A DNA stretch of 64,000 nucleotides, from the NCBI GenBank assembly GCA_016715505.1, contig JADJZY010000037.1:1-64000 (forward strand). The letters are read 5' to 3'. The notes beneath the pieces are model-generated. The model was not told where the DNA came from. It saw only the letters and a list, made by a program, of their open reading frames with translations, and did no database searches. Of this stretch, positions 50,901-58,413 are shown one piece after another. This stretch comes from Bacteroidota bacterium. Lineage in GTDB: Bacteria > Bacteroidota > Bacteroidia > Chitinophagales > Chitinophagaceae. Every line of letters begins with the position of its first letter. Positions within the stretch are counted from its first letter, which is position 1. A program made the translations under genes and the position numbers.

Positions 50901-51214
50901 ACAAACCACAATTTGGAAATGAAAAGGCCTATTTGCATCATCTTTCGGGCGAAATGAGATATAATATTCTGAGTTCGGGATCTATTAGCCTCAAAATGAC
51001 CTATGCCAGTATTCGATTTAACGGAAATAGTAATTCGGCAATAGGTTATACCATGTTGGATGGATTACTCAATGGTCGAAATTGGTTATGGAGTGCTGGT
51101 TTGGACAAACGCGTCTCCAAAAATATCGAAATGAGCCTTGAATATGAAGGAAGAAGACCGGCAGGAAGTAATGTCATCCATACCGGAAGAGCCAGTCTTC
51201 GGGCCATTTTTTAA
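47927..51214 (+). CDS. Large Bacteroidota outer-membrane-type protein, uncharacterised
   Basis: The 1,095-residue frame is intact and starts at a TTG (47927). The first residues, IRHFYILIILSFCIFGEVYG followed by QFE, form a signal peptide that supports this start. Conserved-looking landmarks are NVDYSGTFGRALSFGNNQDV, then TDNTIPFQPEGNTQQIQEFD followed by RVFLQLQ, GDHDIKRPDSYFMNFYKRVQ followed by GA, and YIDGIQMKRGEDQDYIIDYN. The second half alternates polar and aromatic residues in beta-strand lengths and ends in AFxF-like SLRAIF, suggesting an outer-membrane beta-barrel. Similar proteins are widespread in Bacteroidota but I know of no assigned function. No T9SS tail. It is followed 27 bp later by cdd. 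Confidence 0.75.
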   Translation: MIRHFYILIILSFCIFGEVYGQFESLNNRMNLKVVNPVDSLQIDSLSILPNSFFIDEVDSNDYYFRWSDATLFWKKRPEQDSLTIHYQRLPFALSTRVFHKDIKRLDRQIAIQPFYYDAIEAAKENKTIIDFGNVDYSGTFGRALSFGNNQDVVLNSQFNLQLEGDLGDSIRLIGAITDNTIPFQPEGNTQQIQEFDRVFLQLQRKRTVLTAGDHDIKRPDSYFMNFYKRVQGAMVSGQLLDKKWGQIRSTFSASLAKGKFVRNVLTPLEGNQGPYKLTGPNGEQFFIVLAGTERVYIDGIQMKRGEDQDYIIDYNTAEVVFMPRRFITKDLRIVVEFEFSDRNFLNSLFYSSTDIQIREKLKLGIHIYSNQDAKNQNLQQSLDSSQKQFLANIGDSIQQALYPSARFQDTFSNNLILYRKTDSLVNGTIFPAVYVFSVDPDSAKWQLAFSFVGPGNGHYVQSISNANGRVYAWKAPINGVKQGDYEPISVLVTPKKQQMMSAVLQYQIDTNNHLGLEGTLSQFDPNTFSKIHNQYHTGFAGRIRYNHKNVWSAKRKIDFASQVLYEFVQDRFKPLERFRNVEFARDWNTGLQAPPANEHLAQLSATVRKSDLLQVDYKFSTFIREKQFQGYQQFLSASGNSHQFRYLIKSDYTSHASEQTKGTFLRPWIELEKSFPKMADLLIGTRFFVEHNPLRDKQSDTLLNSSFSFDALSLYIKNNPNGEKHFSAEYTLRHDRATKDNSFQQSTLGHTYSLNGHFRFLKNQELRITSAYRQLIITDSSITNLKPDESLLGRLEYQGNILNGFLTTNILYEMGSGQEPKREFTYVEVPAGQGLYVWRDYNNDQLKQLNEFEIALFPDEKRYIKVFTPTNQYVKAKYALYNQSISIQPAQLWKSSKLKGIRKAISMLYLQSALQLNNRFIGEKGLRQYNPFLSVTLSMNYRSGLRIFRTQFLETRNYEILNEAYEPGVSFLLNRNQLRTGFNYKYEQRQNKPQFGNEKAYLHHLSGEMRYNILSSGSISLKMTYASIRFNGNSNSAIGYTMLDGLLNGRNWLWSAGLDKRVSKNIEMSLEYEGRRPAGSNVIHTGRASLRAIF

Positions 51215-51225
51215 ATAAAACCCTT

Positions 51226-51233
51226 TATATTTG
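51226..51233 (+). promoter_or_regulatory. Possible -7 box for cdd (TATATTTG)
   Basis: TATATTTG matches TAnnTTTG and ends 8 bp before the cdd ATG. No good TTTG lies at the right distance upstream. If real, cdd would have a very short leader. Confidence 0.3.
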
Positions 51234-51241
51234 AATGACAC

Positions 51242-51724
51242 ATGCCAGTTTTTCAATTTGAATACGAAGAATTTCAAAGTCAGGATGAATTGAGACCATC
51301 CTTTCAGGAGTTGCTTACTGCTGCTCGGAATGCCTGTCAGCATGCCCATGCACCCTATTCTCATTTTTTTGTTGGCAGTGCTGTTCTCATGAAAAATGGC
51401 TGTATAGTGACCGGATTTAACATCGAAAACGCCTCATATCCAGTGGGAATCTGCGCCGAACGTACCGCTTTGGCTTCTGCAATTGCACAATTTCCGGAAG
51501 ATCAAATTGAGGCCATTGCCATTAGTTATCAAAGTGAAATTCATCCATCTGACCGCCCGGCTTTTCCCTGTGGCATGTGCCGACAGTTTATTTCGGAATG
51601 CGAAGACCGCAATCAGGAAGCATTTCCATTGATCCTTGCGGGTGAAATTGGACCTGTGGTTGTCGTAAAAACCATTAAAAATCTACTCCCATTTTATTTT
51701 GGCGGAAAGGACTTATCTGAATAA
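51242..51724 (+). CDS. cdd: Cytidine deaminase
   Basis: Cdd hydrolyses cytidine and deoxycytidine to uridine forms in pyrimidine salvage. The 160 residues have the zinc site typical of the homotetrameric type: CAERTALASAI (Cys ligand and catalytic Glu) and PCGMCRQFISEC (two Cys ligands). FVGSAVLMKNG and GFNIENASYPVGICAERTAL cover the substrate-binding Asn/Glu region. Frame intact, length slightly above the usual 130-145 owing to an N-terminal extension (FQFEYEEFQSQDELRPSFQE). Confidence 0.95.
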   Translation: MPVFQFEYEEFQSQDELRPSFQELLTAARNACQHAHAPYSHFFVGSAVLMKNGCIVTGFNIENASYPVGICAERTALASAIAQFPEDQIEAIAISYQSEIHPSDRPAFPCGMCRQFISECEDRNQEAFPLILAGEIGPVVVVKTIKNLLPFYFGGKDLSE

Positions 51725-51771
51725 TGGTTCATGGAAGTATGCGGTTTCATTCGGAAGTTCGTGGATAGATT

Positions 51772-51802
51772 TTTGATGTTGAAACAATTTATAGTAGATT
51801 TG
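51772..51802 (+). promoter_or_regulatory. Bacteroidota-type promoter for the FN3/T9SS gene
   Basis: TTTG at 51772-51775 and TAGATTTG at 51795-51802 are separated by 19 bp, a good match to the TTTG/TAnnTTTG consensus. Transcription would start near 51809, giving a leader of about 95 nt before the ATG at 51903, with an A-rich stretch just ahead of the start. Confidence 0.6.
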
Positions 51803-51902
51803 CCTTGAAAATCATATTAATAACTACATCCAACACGGGGAGATTCCTTTCCTGACTCTGTTCGTTTGGATCCATCCAAAACAACAAAAAAAAACAAAAA
51901 AC

Positions 51903-53876
51903 ATGAAAAAGATTCTATTCTTCCTGTTGACCTTGTTTGCCTTCCAACAGGCAAGTCAGGCTCAATCATGCGGCGTCCCAACTGGCATCACAGCTTCTCC
52001 GGTTGGCGATTTTACCGCAACCATTTCCTGGTCGCCTGTAAGTGGTGCTGTTTGGTACAGCGTCCGTTATCGTTTATCTGCCGGTCCGGGTTCCTGGACT
52101 ACGGGTAGTACTTCCTCAACATCCAAAGCACTCATAGGTTTATCGCCCGGTACGCAATACGATGTAGAAGTTCAAACGCATTGTTCAGGGAGTTCAAGTG
52201 CTTATAGTGCGACAAATACATTCACAACCACAAACACCTGTGTCTTTCCAATTAATTTAAACATTACATCAATTACCGGTAATTCAGCAACTGCCAACTG
52301 GGATCCGGTTGGTGCAGCTTCTTATTATCAAATCCGCTATCGGGAAACAGTTGGACCAGGTGCATGGATTTCAGGTACCTCCGGTACTACATCCAAAGGA
52401 TTAGCTAGTTTGGCCCAAGGAACACAATACGATGTTCAGGTTCGTACGGTTTGTTCAGGAGGTAATTCTCCATGGAGTATTCCTGTACAATTTACAACTG
52501 CTTGTAATAATATTCAGGTTAGAAATATAGTTTCATCTTATAGCAAAACCCTGAATCATGCCGATGGCACTACCAGAGTTTATGAAGATTCTGCCAATAA
52601 ATGTGCGCTTTTAGCACAAATTGTAGATACCCCGGCGAATAATGTATTGGGTAATACTACGGTTTCATCTAATTTAAATAGCTCTGTACAAATTGGTGTT
52701 CATCCTTTTTATACCTATGGCCGTCGTGATTTTACAATTACGAGCGGTAGTAATGGTTCAGGTGGGTTAAAATTATATTTCTCTCAGGCTGACTTCAACG
52801 ATTACAATGCAAACAATGCAACGTTCCTGGATTTACCAGCAAGCGGAAATAACGCCGATCCTGCTAAATTTAATATGCGTATCGCTAAAGTAAGCGGTTC
52901 AAGTACAACCATTTATGATTCTGTTTTAACATGGAACAGTGTTGCAGGACATTGGGAAGCTGATATGGATGTGAATGCATTAGATGGTACTTATTATTTC
53001 TACACCATGAGCGATTGTATCGGCGTGAATGTAAGTGGATTAACAGTCAGTAATATCACCGGTAGTTCCATGACGGCTACTTGGAGTCCGGTAGTGAGTC
53101 CTGCTTTTGGATGGTATTCTTTACGCATTGAAAATGTAACAGATAACCCGGGCGTTTGGATTGATTTAGGAACCGCAAATAACAATGCTACCAGCAAAAA
53201 CATTGTTGGCCTGACACCGAATAAAAACTACAATTTACAAATTCGTCGTCATTGTTCTGCTCAGTCAGAAGGTGCTTGGAGTGCTTCTCAAAATTTCTCT
53301 ACACCAAATACCTGTTATACGCCAACTGGTGTCAATATGACCAATGTGACTGCAAGTGGTGCACGTATTAACTGGACAAGTGTACCTGGTATTCAGGGTT
53401 ACTCAACACGTTATCGTGTTGCATCTCCGGTTGGAAGTTGGGTGAATGGAACAGCTTCTTCCACTGCAACATTTAAAAATATTGTTGGCCTGACTCCAAG
53501 TACAACTTATGATGTTCAAGTGGCTGTTAACTGTGCTGGTTATCAAAGTCCTTTCTCAAGTATTATTCAATTTACTACTCCGGCAAGTAAACCAAGTGGT
53601 AATGAAATCATGGTAGATGAAGAAAATCAGGTGATGATTTATCCGAATCCTGCTAAGGAAAGTATTAACCTGAATATTCAACAAAGCACATCTGGTAATA
53701 TTCAGATTGTTTTATCTGATTTGAGTGGTAAAGAAATCAGTCGCAGTCAACATGTTGTTGAAGCTGGAAATACTGTCATTCCAATGAATATCTCCGCTTT
53801 ATCCAGTGGTGTTTATATGATTCAATTGAGTTCCGATAACGGAATGAAATATGTTTCTAAATTGACCAAAGAGTAA
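51903..53876 (+). CDS. T9SS type A secreted protein with fibronectin type III repeats
   Basis: Signal peptide MKKILFFLLTLFAFQQASQA. Two FN3 domains lie at ~20-110 and ~115-205 (ATISWSPVSGAVWYSVRYRL, ATANWDPVGAASYYQIRYRE, each ending in GTQYDV(E/Q)V(Q/R)T). A different beta-rich region occupies ~210-375, followed by two more FN3 domains at ~380-475 and ~480-570. A type A sorting domain ends the protein (VMIYPNPAKESINLNIQQ ... LSSGVYMIQLSSDNG, then KYVSKLTKE). The 657-residue frame is intact. FN3 arrays usually serve as spacers or carbohydrate/protein-binding modules on the cell surface. It has its own promoter and terminator, so it is monocistronic. Confidence 0.92.
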   Translation: MKKILFFLLTLFAFQQASQAQSCGVPTGITASPVGDFTATISWSPVSGAVWYSVRYRLSAGPGSWTTGSTSSTSKALIGLSPGTQYDVEVQTHCSGSSSAYSATNTFTTTNTCVFPINLNITSITGNSATANWDPVGAASYYQIRYRETVGPGAWISGTSGTTSKGLASLAQGTQYDVQVRTVCSGGNSPWSIPVQFTTACNNIQVRNIVSSYSKTLNHADGTTRVYEDSANKCALLAQIVDTPANNVLGNTTVSSNLNSSVQIGVHPFYTYGRRDFTITSGSNGSGGLKLYFSQADFNDYNANNATFLDLPASGNNADPAKFNMRIAKVSGSSTTIYDSVLTWNSVAGHWEADMDVNALDGTYYFYTMSDCIGVNVSGLTVSNITGSSMTATWSPVVSPAFGWYSLRIENVTDNPGVWIDLGTANNNATSKNIVGLTPNKNYNLQIRRHCSAQSEGAWSASQNFSTPNTCYTPTGVNMTNVTASGARINWTSVPGIQGYSTRYRVASPVGSWVNGTASSTATFKNIVGLTPSTTYDVQVAVNCAGYQSPFSSIIQFTTPASKPSGNEIMVDEENQVMIYPNPAKESINLNIQQSTSGNIQIVLSDLSGKEISRSQHVVEAGNTVIPMNISALSSGVYMIQLSSDNGMKYVSKLTKE

Positions 53877-53894
53877 ACTAAACTTTTCATTTAT

Positions 53895-53925
53895 AAACCG
53901 CCTCCGAAATGGGGCGGTTTTTTTT
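53895..53925 (+). terminator. Rho-independent terminator of the FN3 gene
   Basis: AAACCGCC, a 10-base loop and GGCGGTTT are followed by a T-run, 18 bp after the stop. Textbook structure. Confidence 0.92.
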
Positions 53926-54039
53926 ATGCACCTGACATACAATCACTTAATTTCATAAGAGTAATTCATATTTGTGGACAATGATTCGCTATAGAAATTA
54001 TTTATCCATACATTGATTCATCATTTAGACTTTTACCAC

Positions 54040-54998
54040 GTGGATATAAACTCATTGATTTCGAATCTCACCAATCCCACCCTCTTATTTTTTTTATTGG
54101 GAATTATTGCCGCCTTATTAAAAAGCGATCTTGAAATACCGCCTTCTTCGTCTAAATTCATTTCCTTATATCTGCTTTTTGCAATTGGATTTAAGGGTGG
54201 GCAGGAGTTATCACATAGTGCCTGGAATAACGAGATCTTGTTATCCATCGTATTTGGACTATTGATTGCTTCACTCATTCCACTTTATTGCTTTTGGATT
54301 TTAAAACAACGAATGACGGTGAGTGATGCCGGTGCTGTAGCTGCAACATATGGATCGGTAAGTGCTGTGACCTTTGTAGCTGGTATTGCCTTTTTAGAAG
54401 TGCAACAACTTCATTTTGGAGGGCATATGGTGGCAGTCATGGCACTGATGGAGGCACCGGCTATCATTGTCGGGGTCATGCTCATTCACCATTTTGAAAA
54501 AAATGAAACTCAAAAGCCCATGAGTAAAATAGTGAAACATAGCTTTACCAATGGTAGTGTCTTATTAATATTAGGCAGTTTATTGATCGGATTAATCGCA
54601 GATTCGAAACAAGCAGAAGGCATTAAACCATTTACGACAGATATTTTTAAAGGCTTTTTATCCATTTTCTTATTGGAAATGGGCATGGTAACGGCCAAAC
54701 GTTTTGGCGCATTTAAAAAATACGGGCTTTTCCTTTCTGTTTTTGCTCTCGTAATTCCGGCCATCAATGGAAGTTTGGTTGCTTTTTTGAGTCAATGGGT
54801 AAGTGCAGATGCCGGAAATCGATTCATTTTTGCGATTCTTGGAGCGAGCGCATCCTATATTGCTGTTCCTGCGGCTATGAAACTCGCCGCCCCTAAAGCT
54901 GATCCGCATTGTATATCCCAATGGCTTTAGGTTTAACTTTCCCATTCAATATTACCATGGGCATGCCTTTGTACTTTTATATTGTTCAGCATTGTTAA
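54040..54998 (+). CDS. SbtA-like sodium-dependent bicarbonate transporter family protein, frameshift near the end
   Basis: SbtA proteins import bicarbonate with sodium; in heterotrophs the substrate is unproven. About ten hydrophobic helices are visible, with LTNPTLLFFLLGIIAALLKS, ISLYLLFAIGFKGGQEL, SDAGAVAATYGSVSAVTFVA and MALMEAPAIIVGVML, all typical. I prefer the GTG at 54040 (MDINSLISNL), which matches the family's usual start, over a TTG nine codons earlier. The frame closes early near 54930. A base missing near 54903 restores the conserved tail LYIPMALGLTFPFNITMGMP followed by LYFYIVQHC, ending at 54998, total about 319 residues. Confidence 0.88.
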
Positions 54999-55076
54999 AG
55001 CCCAATCTTTTTGCAAGCCTCAAACAGCGTTGCTGTTCTAGAAGCGTCCTATTTGTTTGTAGCAAGCGAAGTGAAA

Positions 55077-55621
55077 TCACCATAAGAAATCTACATTGAA
55101 AATACTTTTCTTTTTTGCATAATTTGCTGCACTACTATAAATATAATCTGTTTCTTCATAAACAATTCCTCCTCTTACTGGATTTTGATGTATGTATTGG
55201 AGTTTTTGATAAAAGAATTCTTGTGAAAATATCTCTTCAGGATGGTTATCATTTGTCCAAATTTTGTAGTTTTTATTTGCCATTGTTCTACGGGCATAAA
55301 ATTTAAACATATACAATAACCATTCACGTCGGCTTCGCTGATTCGACTATTATCTTTAAAAGATATGCTAGTATGAGTTTTAAAATCTCTGATAATATCA
55401 CTTAAATTATTGTCTTTTGCTGTCCAAATAGTGTGTATATGATTCGACATCATTACAAAAGCATGTATTTGCAAATTTTTATTCTTTTGACAATACAAAA
55501 GCTTTCTAGTATTAAATCCTTAAATATCTTCCTGGTCAACAATCGATCCATCCTTCAATAGTGAATGTTAGGAATGTGGCCTGATTTCTATTTTATAACC
55601 ATCAGAAAATTTATAACTCAT
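55077..55621 (-). pseudogene. RAYT-type (Y1/IS200-like) transposase, frameshifted
   Basis: The start ATG at 55621 gives MSYKFSDGYKIEI; with small shifts FLTFTIEGWIDC and FTRKIFKDLILES follow. The HUH core motif HAFVMMSNHIHTIW is clear near 55440, then NLSDIIRDFKTHTS, and the typical tail KLQYIHQNPVRGGIVYEETD, then YIYSSAANY. RAYTs are single-copy tyrosine transposases that act on REP-type palindromes, and palindromes of that sort lie just outside at 55664-55950. The catalytic Tyr should sit in the middle part, where frames change. At least four indels. The tail ends NVDFLW at 55077. Confidence 0.75.
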
Positions 55622-55663
55622 ATTCACAAACCTAATCTTAAACACAATTACTATTTCTTAAGT

Positions 55664-55678
55664 GTTGCGAAACGCAAG
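55664..55678. repeat. REP-like palindrome, copy 1
   Basis: TTGCGAAACGCAA (55665-55677), a short palindrome that recurs at 55799 and, degenerate, at 55901. It lies about 45 bp upstream of the RAYT start. Confidence 0.6.
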
Positions 55679-55798
55679 AAAATTTATTAAATGTGGAAAT
55701 AAACATCTGAAAGCTAATTCATTTTGTGCATAGATTCCATTTTATGATCATTTGAGCGTAATTACCGAAAATTTATTTTAAATATCCTTTTATGATGA

Positions 55799-55846
55799 GT
55801 TGCGAAACGCAACAGAATAAGCCTACGAAGCAAATATGCTTCGTAG
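55799..55846. repeat. REP-like double palindrome, copy 2 (best preserved)
   Basis: GTTGCGAAACGCAAC (55799-55813) is followed after a 9-base spacer by CTACGAAGCA, loop AATA, TGCTTCGTAG (55823-55846, 10-bp perfect stem). Two palindromes in tandem beside a RAYT gene is the arrangement expected of a REP element. Confidence 0.7.
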
Positions 55847-55898
55847 AACCTATCACATCATCGCACATTTAACCTTAAAAGGAATAATCGATTACTCA

Positions 55899-55950
55899 GA
55901 GTTTCGAAACACAACTTAATATGCCTACAAAACATATATATTATAAAACC
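55899..55950. repeat. REP-like double palindrome, copy 3 (degenerate)
   Basis: GAGTTTCGAAACACAAC followed by TATGCCTACAAAACATATATAT and ATAAAACCTATTC aligns with copy 2 (GAGTTGCGAAACGCAAC, GCCTACGAAGCA, GTAGAACCTAT) with many substitutions that weaken the stems. Confidence 0.55.
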
Positions 55951-55957
55951 TATTCGC

Positions 55958-55984
55958 AAAAAAAAGGGGCCCAAATAGGCCCCC
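55958..55984 (-). terminator. Rho-independent terminator of rpmE2
   Basis: On the minus strand GGGGCC, loop TATTTG, GGCCCC is followed by eight Ts. It lies about 20 bp beyond the L31 stop at 56006. Confidence 0.9.
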
Positions 55985-56005
55985 ATATTAAAATAACGTA
56001 AAAAA

Positions 56006-56257
56006 TTATTTTTTCTTGGCGTAACGTTTATTGAACTTATCAATACGACCTGCAGTATCTACCAATACATTTTTACCGGTATAAAACGGATGTGATGTAT
56101 TGGATATCTCCAATTTAATGACCGGATACTCATTCCCATCTTCCCAAACAACTGTATCGTTTGAGTGAGCGGTAGAGCGGGATAAAAACATGTGGTCGTT
56201 ACTCATGTCTTTGAAAACGACAAATCTGAACTTTTCTGGGTGAATACCTTTTTTCAT
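56006..56257 (-). CDS. rpmE2: 50S ribosomal protein L31, type B
   Basis: From ATG 56257 the protein reads MKKGIHPEKFRFVVFKDMSN, then SNTSHPFYTGKNVLVDTAGR followed by IDKFNKRY, in all 83 residues. SHPFYTG and GRIDKFNKRY are L31 hallmarks. It lacks the CxxC zinc-binding cysteines, so it belongs to the zinc-independent type B (RpmE2/YtiA) class, which is the usual one in Bacteroidota. An open frame extends upstream to 56338 but the extra residues are not L31-like. A strong terminator follows. Confidence 0.95.
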   Translation of the reverse strand: MKKGIHPEKFRFVVFKDMSNDHMFLSRSTAHSNDTVVWEDGNEYPVIKLEISNTSHPFYTGKNVLVDTAGRIDKFNKRYAKKK

Positions 56258-56414
56258 GTGTATCTGTTTTGAGGCATGATTGCTGACCATGCCGGTTTTT
56301 AAGAACGCGAAGGTAAGCAGAACCTTCTTGTTTACCAATTATTTTAGAAATTTTGTATAAAACCCTTACAAAAAGACTGAAAATCCTTTTTCGGAGTAAA
56401 GATTTTGAATCAGA

Positions 56415-56906
56415 TTAGCTTTTCATATTCACATATTGCAGGGGTATATTAAATTCAGATGTTCGACACAAAGCAATAACATCCTGTAAATCGTCGATTT
56501 TTTTACCGGTTACACGAATAATATCATCCATTATGGCCGCTTGAACTTTTAATCCAGAATCTTTAATGGCTTTCACGATTTTTTTGGCTTCATCCTGGGC
56601 AATGCCATTTTTAACCGGAACCGTTTTCTTGACAATTTTACCGGATGGAGTCACTTCCTTCGATAAATCAAAACTTTTGCCTTCTACCCCTTGTCGCATG
56701 GATCGGGAGACTAAAACATCCAGAATTTGTTCCATTTTCATATCACTATCAGCTTCAAGGGCAATGGTAAAATCCTTTTTATTCAGTTCAATCACCACGT
56801 GTGACCCCTTGAAATCAAAACGGTTACCAATTTCCTTTTTAACCGTATTCACTGCATTATCAAGGGTTTGAAGATCTACTTTACTGCTAATATCAAATGA
56901 AGGCAT
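56415..56906 (-). CDS. yajQ: YajQ family nucleotide-binding protein
   Basis: The 163 residues match the UPF0234/YajQ family throughout: MPSFDISSKVDLQTLDNAVN, KEIGNRFDFKGSHVVIELNK, KDFTIALEADSDMKMEQILD, and GKKIDDLQDVIALCRTSEFN followed by IPLQYVNMK. YajQ proteins bind nucleic acid and, in Xanthomonas and Pseudomonas, cyclic di-GMP with effects on transcription; which applies here is unknown. Frame intact and standard length. It is followed by rpmE2 on the same strand but 158 bp away. Confidence 0.93.
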   Translation of the reverse strand: MPSFDISSKVDLQTLDNAVNTVKKEIGNRFDFKGSHVVIELNKKDFTIALEADSDMKMEQILDVLVSRSMRQGVEGKSFDLSKEVTPSGKIVKKTVPVKNGIAQDEAKKIVKAIKDSGLKVQAAIMDDIIRVTGKKIDDLQDVIALCRTSEFNIPLQYVNMKS

Positions 56907-56973
56907 ATCAATAAAATTTTAAATGGAACGCAAAATTATCGAAAAACCCTGTTTAAACAAGCCTAAAGCTCAA

Positions 56974-57856
56974 TCATACCCCTTTTGCCAAACATTCTTT
57001 CACAAACATGTCGACATTCCCAAACAAAAACTCCGGATAAAGTGCAGAAAATTTTTTCTTTCAACAAGCCACCCCGAAGCGGTCGTTTAGCCGGCTGATT
57101 CAAGGACTCGGTGCTTAAACATTCCAGGTGATAGGTTGCATCAGGGAAGTACTTCAGTACGTGCAAGGCCAATTCTACCCGATTCATCCAATCGGTGGAG
57201 GCAATATGAAATAATCCTTGATGCCCGTCTCTTAACAAAAGGAGCATGGCCCTCGCCACATCCCAGGCATTCACCGGTGTGGCGTATTGGTCTTTAGGTA
57301 GTTTTAAATGAAGTGTTTGTCCATCCCGGCACTGAGCAATAATACGGGAAACAAAATTTTTATTCCTGACTTCATGCCCATATACATTGGTTACCCTTAA
57401 AACCAAACTATCCGGCAAGTTTTGTAAAACCTCTTGTTCGGCTTGTAACTTATGTTGGGCATAAATACTTAGCGTATTCACCTGATCTTCTTCTGAATAT
57501 GGGCCACTTTTACCATCAAAAACATAGTCTGTAGATATATATATCAACTTGGCTTTCAATTCTTTTGAGATATCTATTAAAGTCCTTGTTGACTTGACGG
57601 TCTGGTCAAAACTTTCACTTTCATGGGTCTCACAATAGTCAACATGCGTCAGTGCTCCACAGTGCACAATCACATCTGGTGCGAATGTCTTCAAGTCGAA
57701 ATTTCGGGGGATCCTGAATATCCAGGGTATTAAAATAACGGTATCCTCGATCGGGTAACTAAAGTAAGAACCAACGGCCTCCTCCCCTTCTTCTTTAAAA
57801 TGTTTTAAACAATTACCGCCAATGAGGCCGGAAGCACCGGAAATAAATATTTTCAT
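56974..57856 (-). CDS. RmlD-like nucleotide-sugar reductase (SDR), frameshift near the end
   Basis: Extended SDR related to dTDP-4-dehydrorhamnose reductase. Start ATG 57856 gives MKIFISGASGLIGGNCLKHF (NAD(P)-binding glycine motif). IYISTDYVFDGKSGPYSEED and the catalytic YAQHK follow, then VLRVTNVYG. The last ~25 residues are out of frame after an A-run (GAAAGAAAAAATTTTC) near 57050; the other frame gives ALYPEFLFGNVDMFVKECLA and a stop at 56974, about 293 residues. It closes the rfbF-rfbG-rmlC-like operon. I infer reduction of a 4-keto-6-deoxy CDP-sugar, since the operon's first genes make CDP-linked, not dTDP-linked, sugar. Confidence 0.85.
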
Positions 57857-57866
57857 GCTGCTAAAA

Positions 57867-58411
57867 TTAAAAAGGTGATTGAAATTGTTGAAGGCTTGGA
57901 AATGACAAATCTCGTTCTGATAATATAGGATTCTCGACCGGCCAGGTAATTCCCGCCTCCCGATAAAAAATCCCCATATCTGATGCAGCATGATAAACCC
58001 CATCTACGAAATAAAAAGTTTGGGAGTCTTCTTCCATCGACAAAAACCATGGGCAAATCCGCTCGGGATATACATGGCCAAATGGTTCTCTGCTGATAAT
58101 TCCTGCATCACATGCTGCCCATATGTCGCACTAGTAGTTCGTAAGTCCAGGGCAACATCTAAAATGACCCCTTTGGAACAAAAAACAATTTTCGCATGGT
58201 CAAAGGGTGGTTGATGGAAATGCAGGCCACGAATGACATCCTTTTTTGAGATTGAATAAAAACTTTCTTTAAGTTCAAATTGAATTCCCTCTTCCATGAG
58301 AGAATCCCAGTGAAATGTTTTGGTGAATGCCCCCCTATGGTCCGCACTACTGAACTGATCAATAATTTTGACCGCAGGAATATTGCTGGAGCGAATTTTA
58401 ACTGACATCAT
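57867..58411 (-). CDS. RmlC-like nucleotide-sugar 3,5-epimerase, one frameshift
   Basis: Cupin-fold epimerase of the dTDP-4-dehydrorhamnose 3,5-epimerase family. Reading starts at ATG 58411 (MMSVKIRSSNIPAVKIIDQF). Family residues are visible in RGAFTKTF, VIRGLHFHQPPFDHAKIVFC, VALDLRTTSATYGQ and IPSGFAHGF. After AHGF near 58045 a shift is needed to read LSMEEDSQTFYFVDGVYHAA, then ESKR-type ENPILSERD, ending QFQSPF at 57867 (about 181 residues, normal). It starts 2 bp after rfbG and ends 10 bp before the reductase, so all four genes form one operon. Its substrate is inferred to be a CDP-4-keto-6-deoxyhexose. Confidence 0.88.
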
Positions 58412-58413
58412 AC

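Noticed and set aside
55665..55950. Terminators for neighbouring genes as an explanation for the palindromes
   Set aside because: rpmE2 already has a strong terminator at 55958-55984, the palindromes lack T-runs, and they repeat the same sequence, which fits REP elements better.
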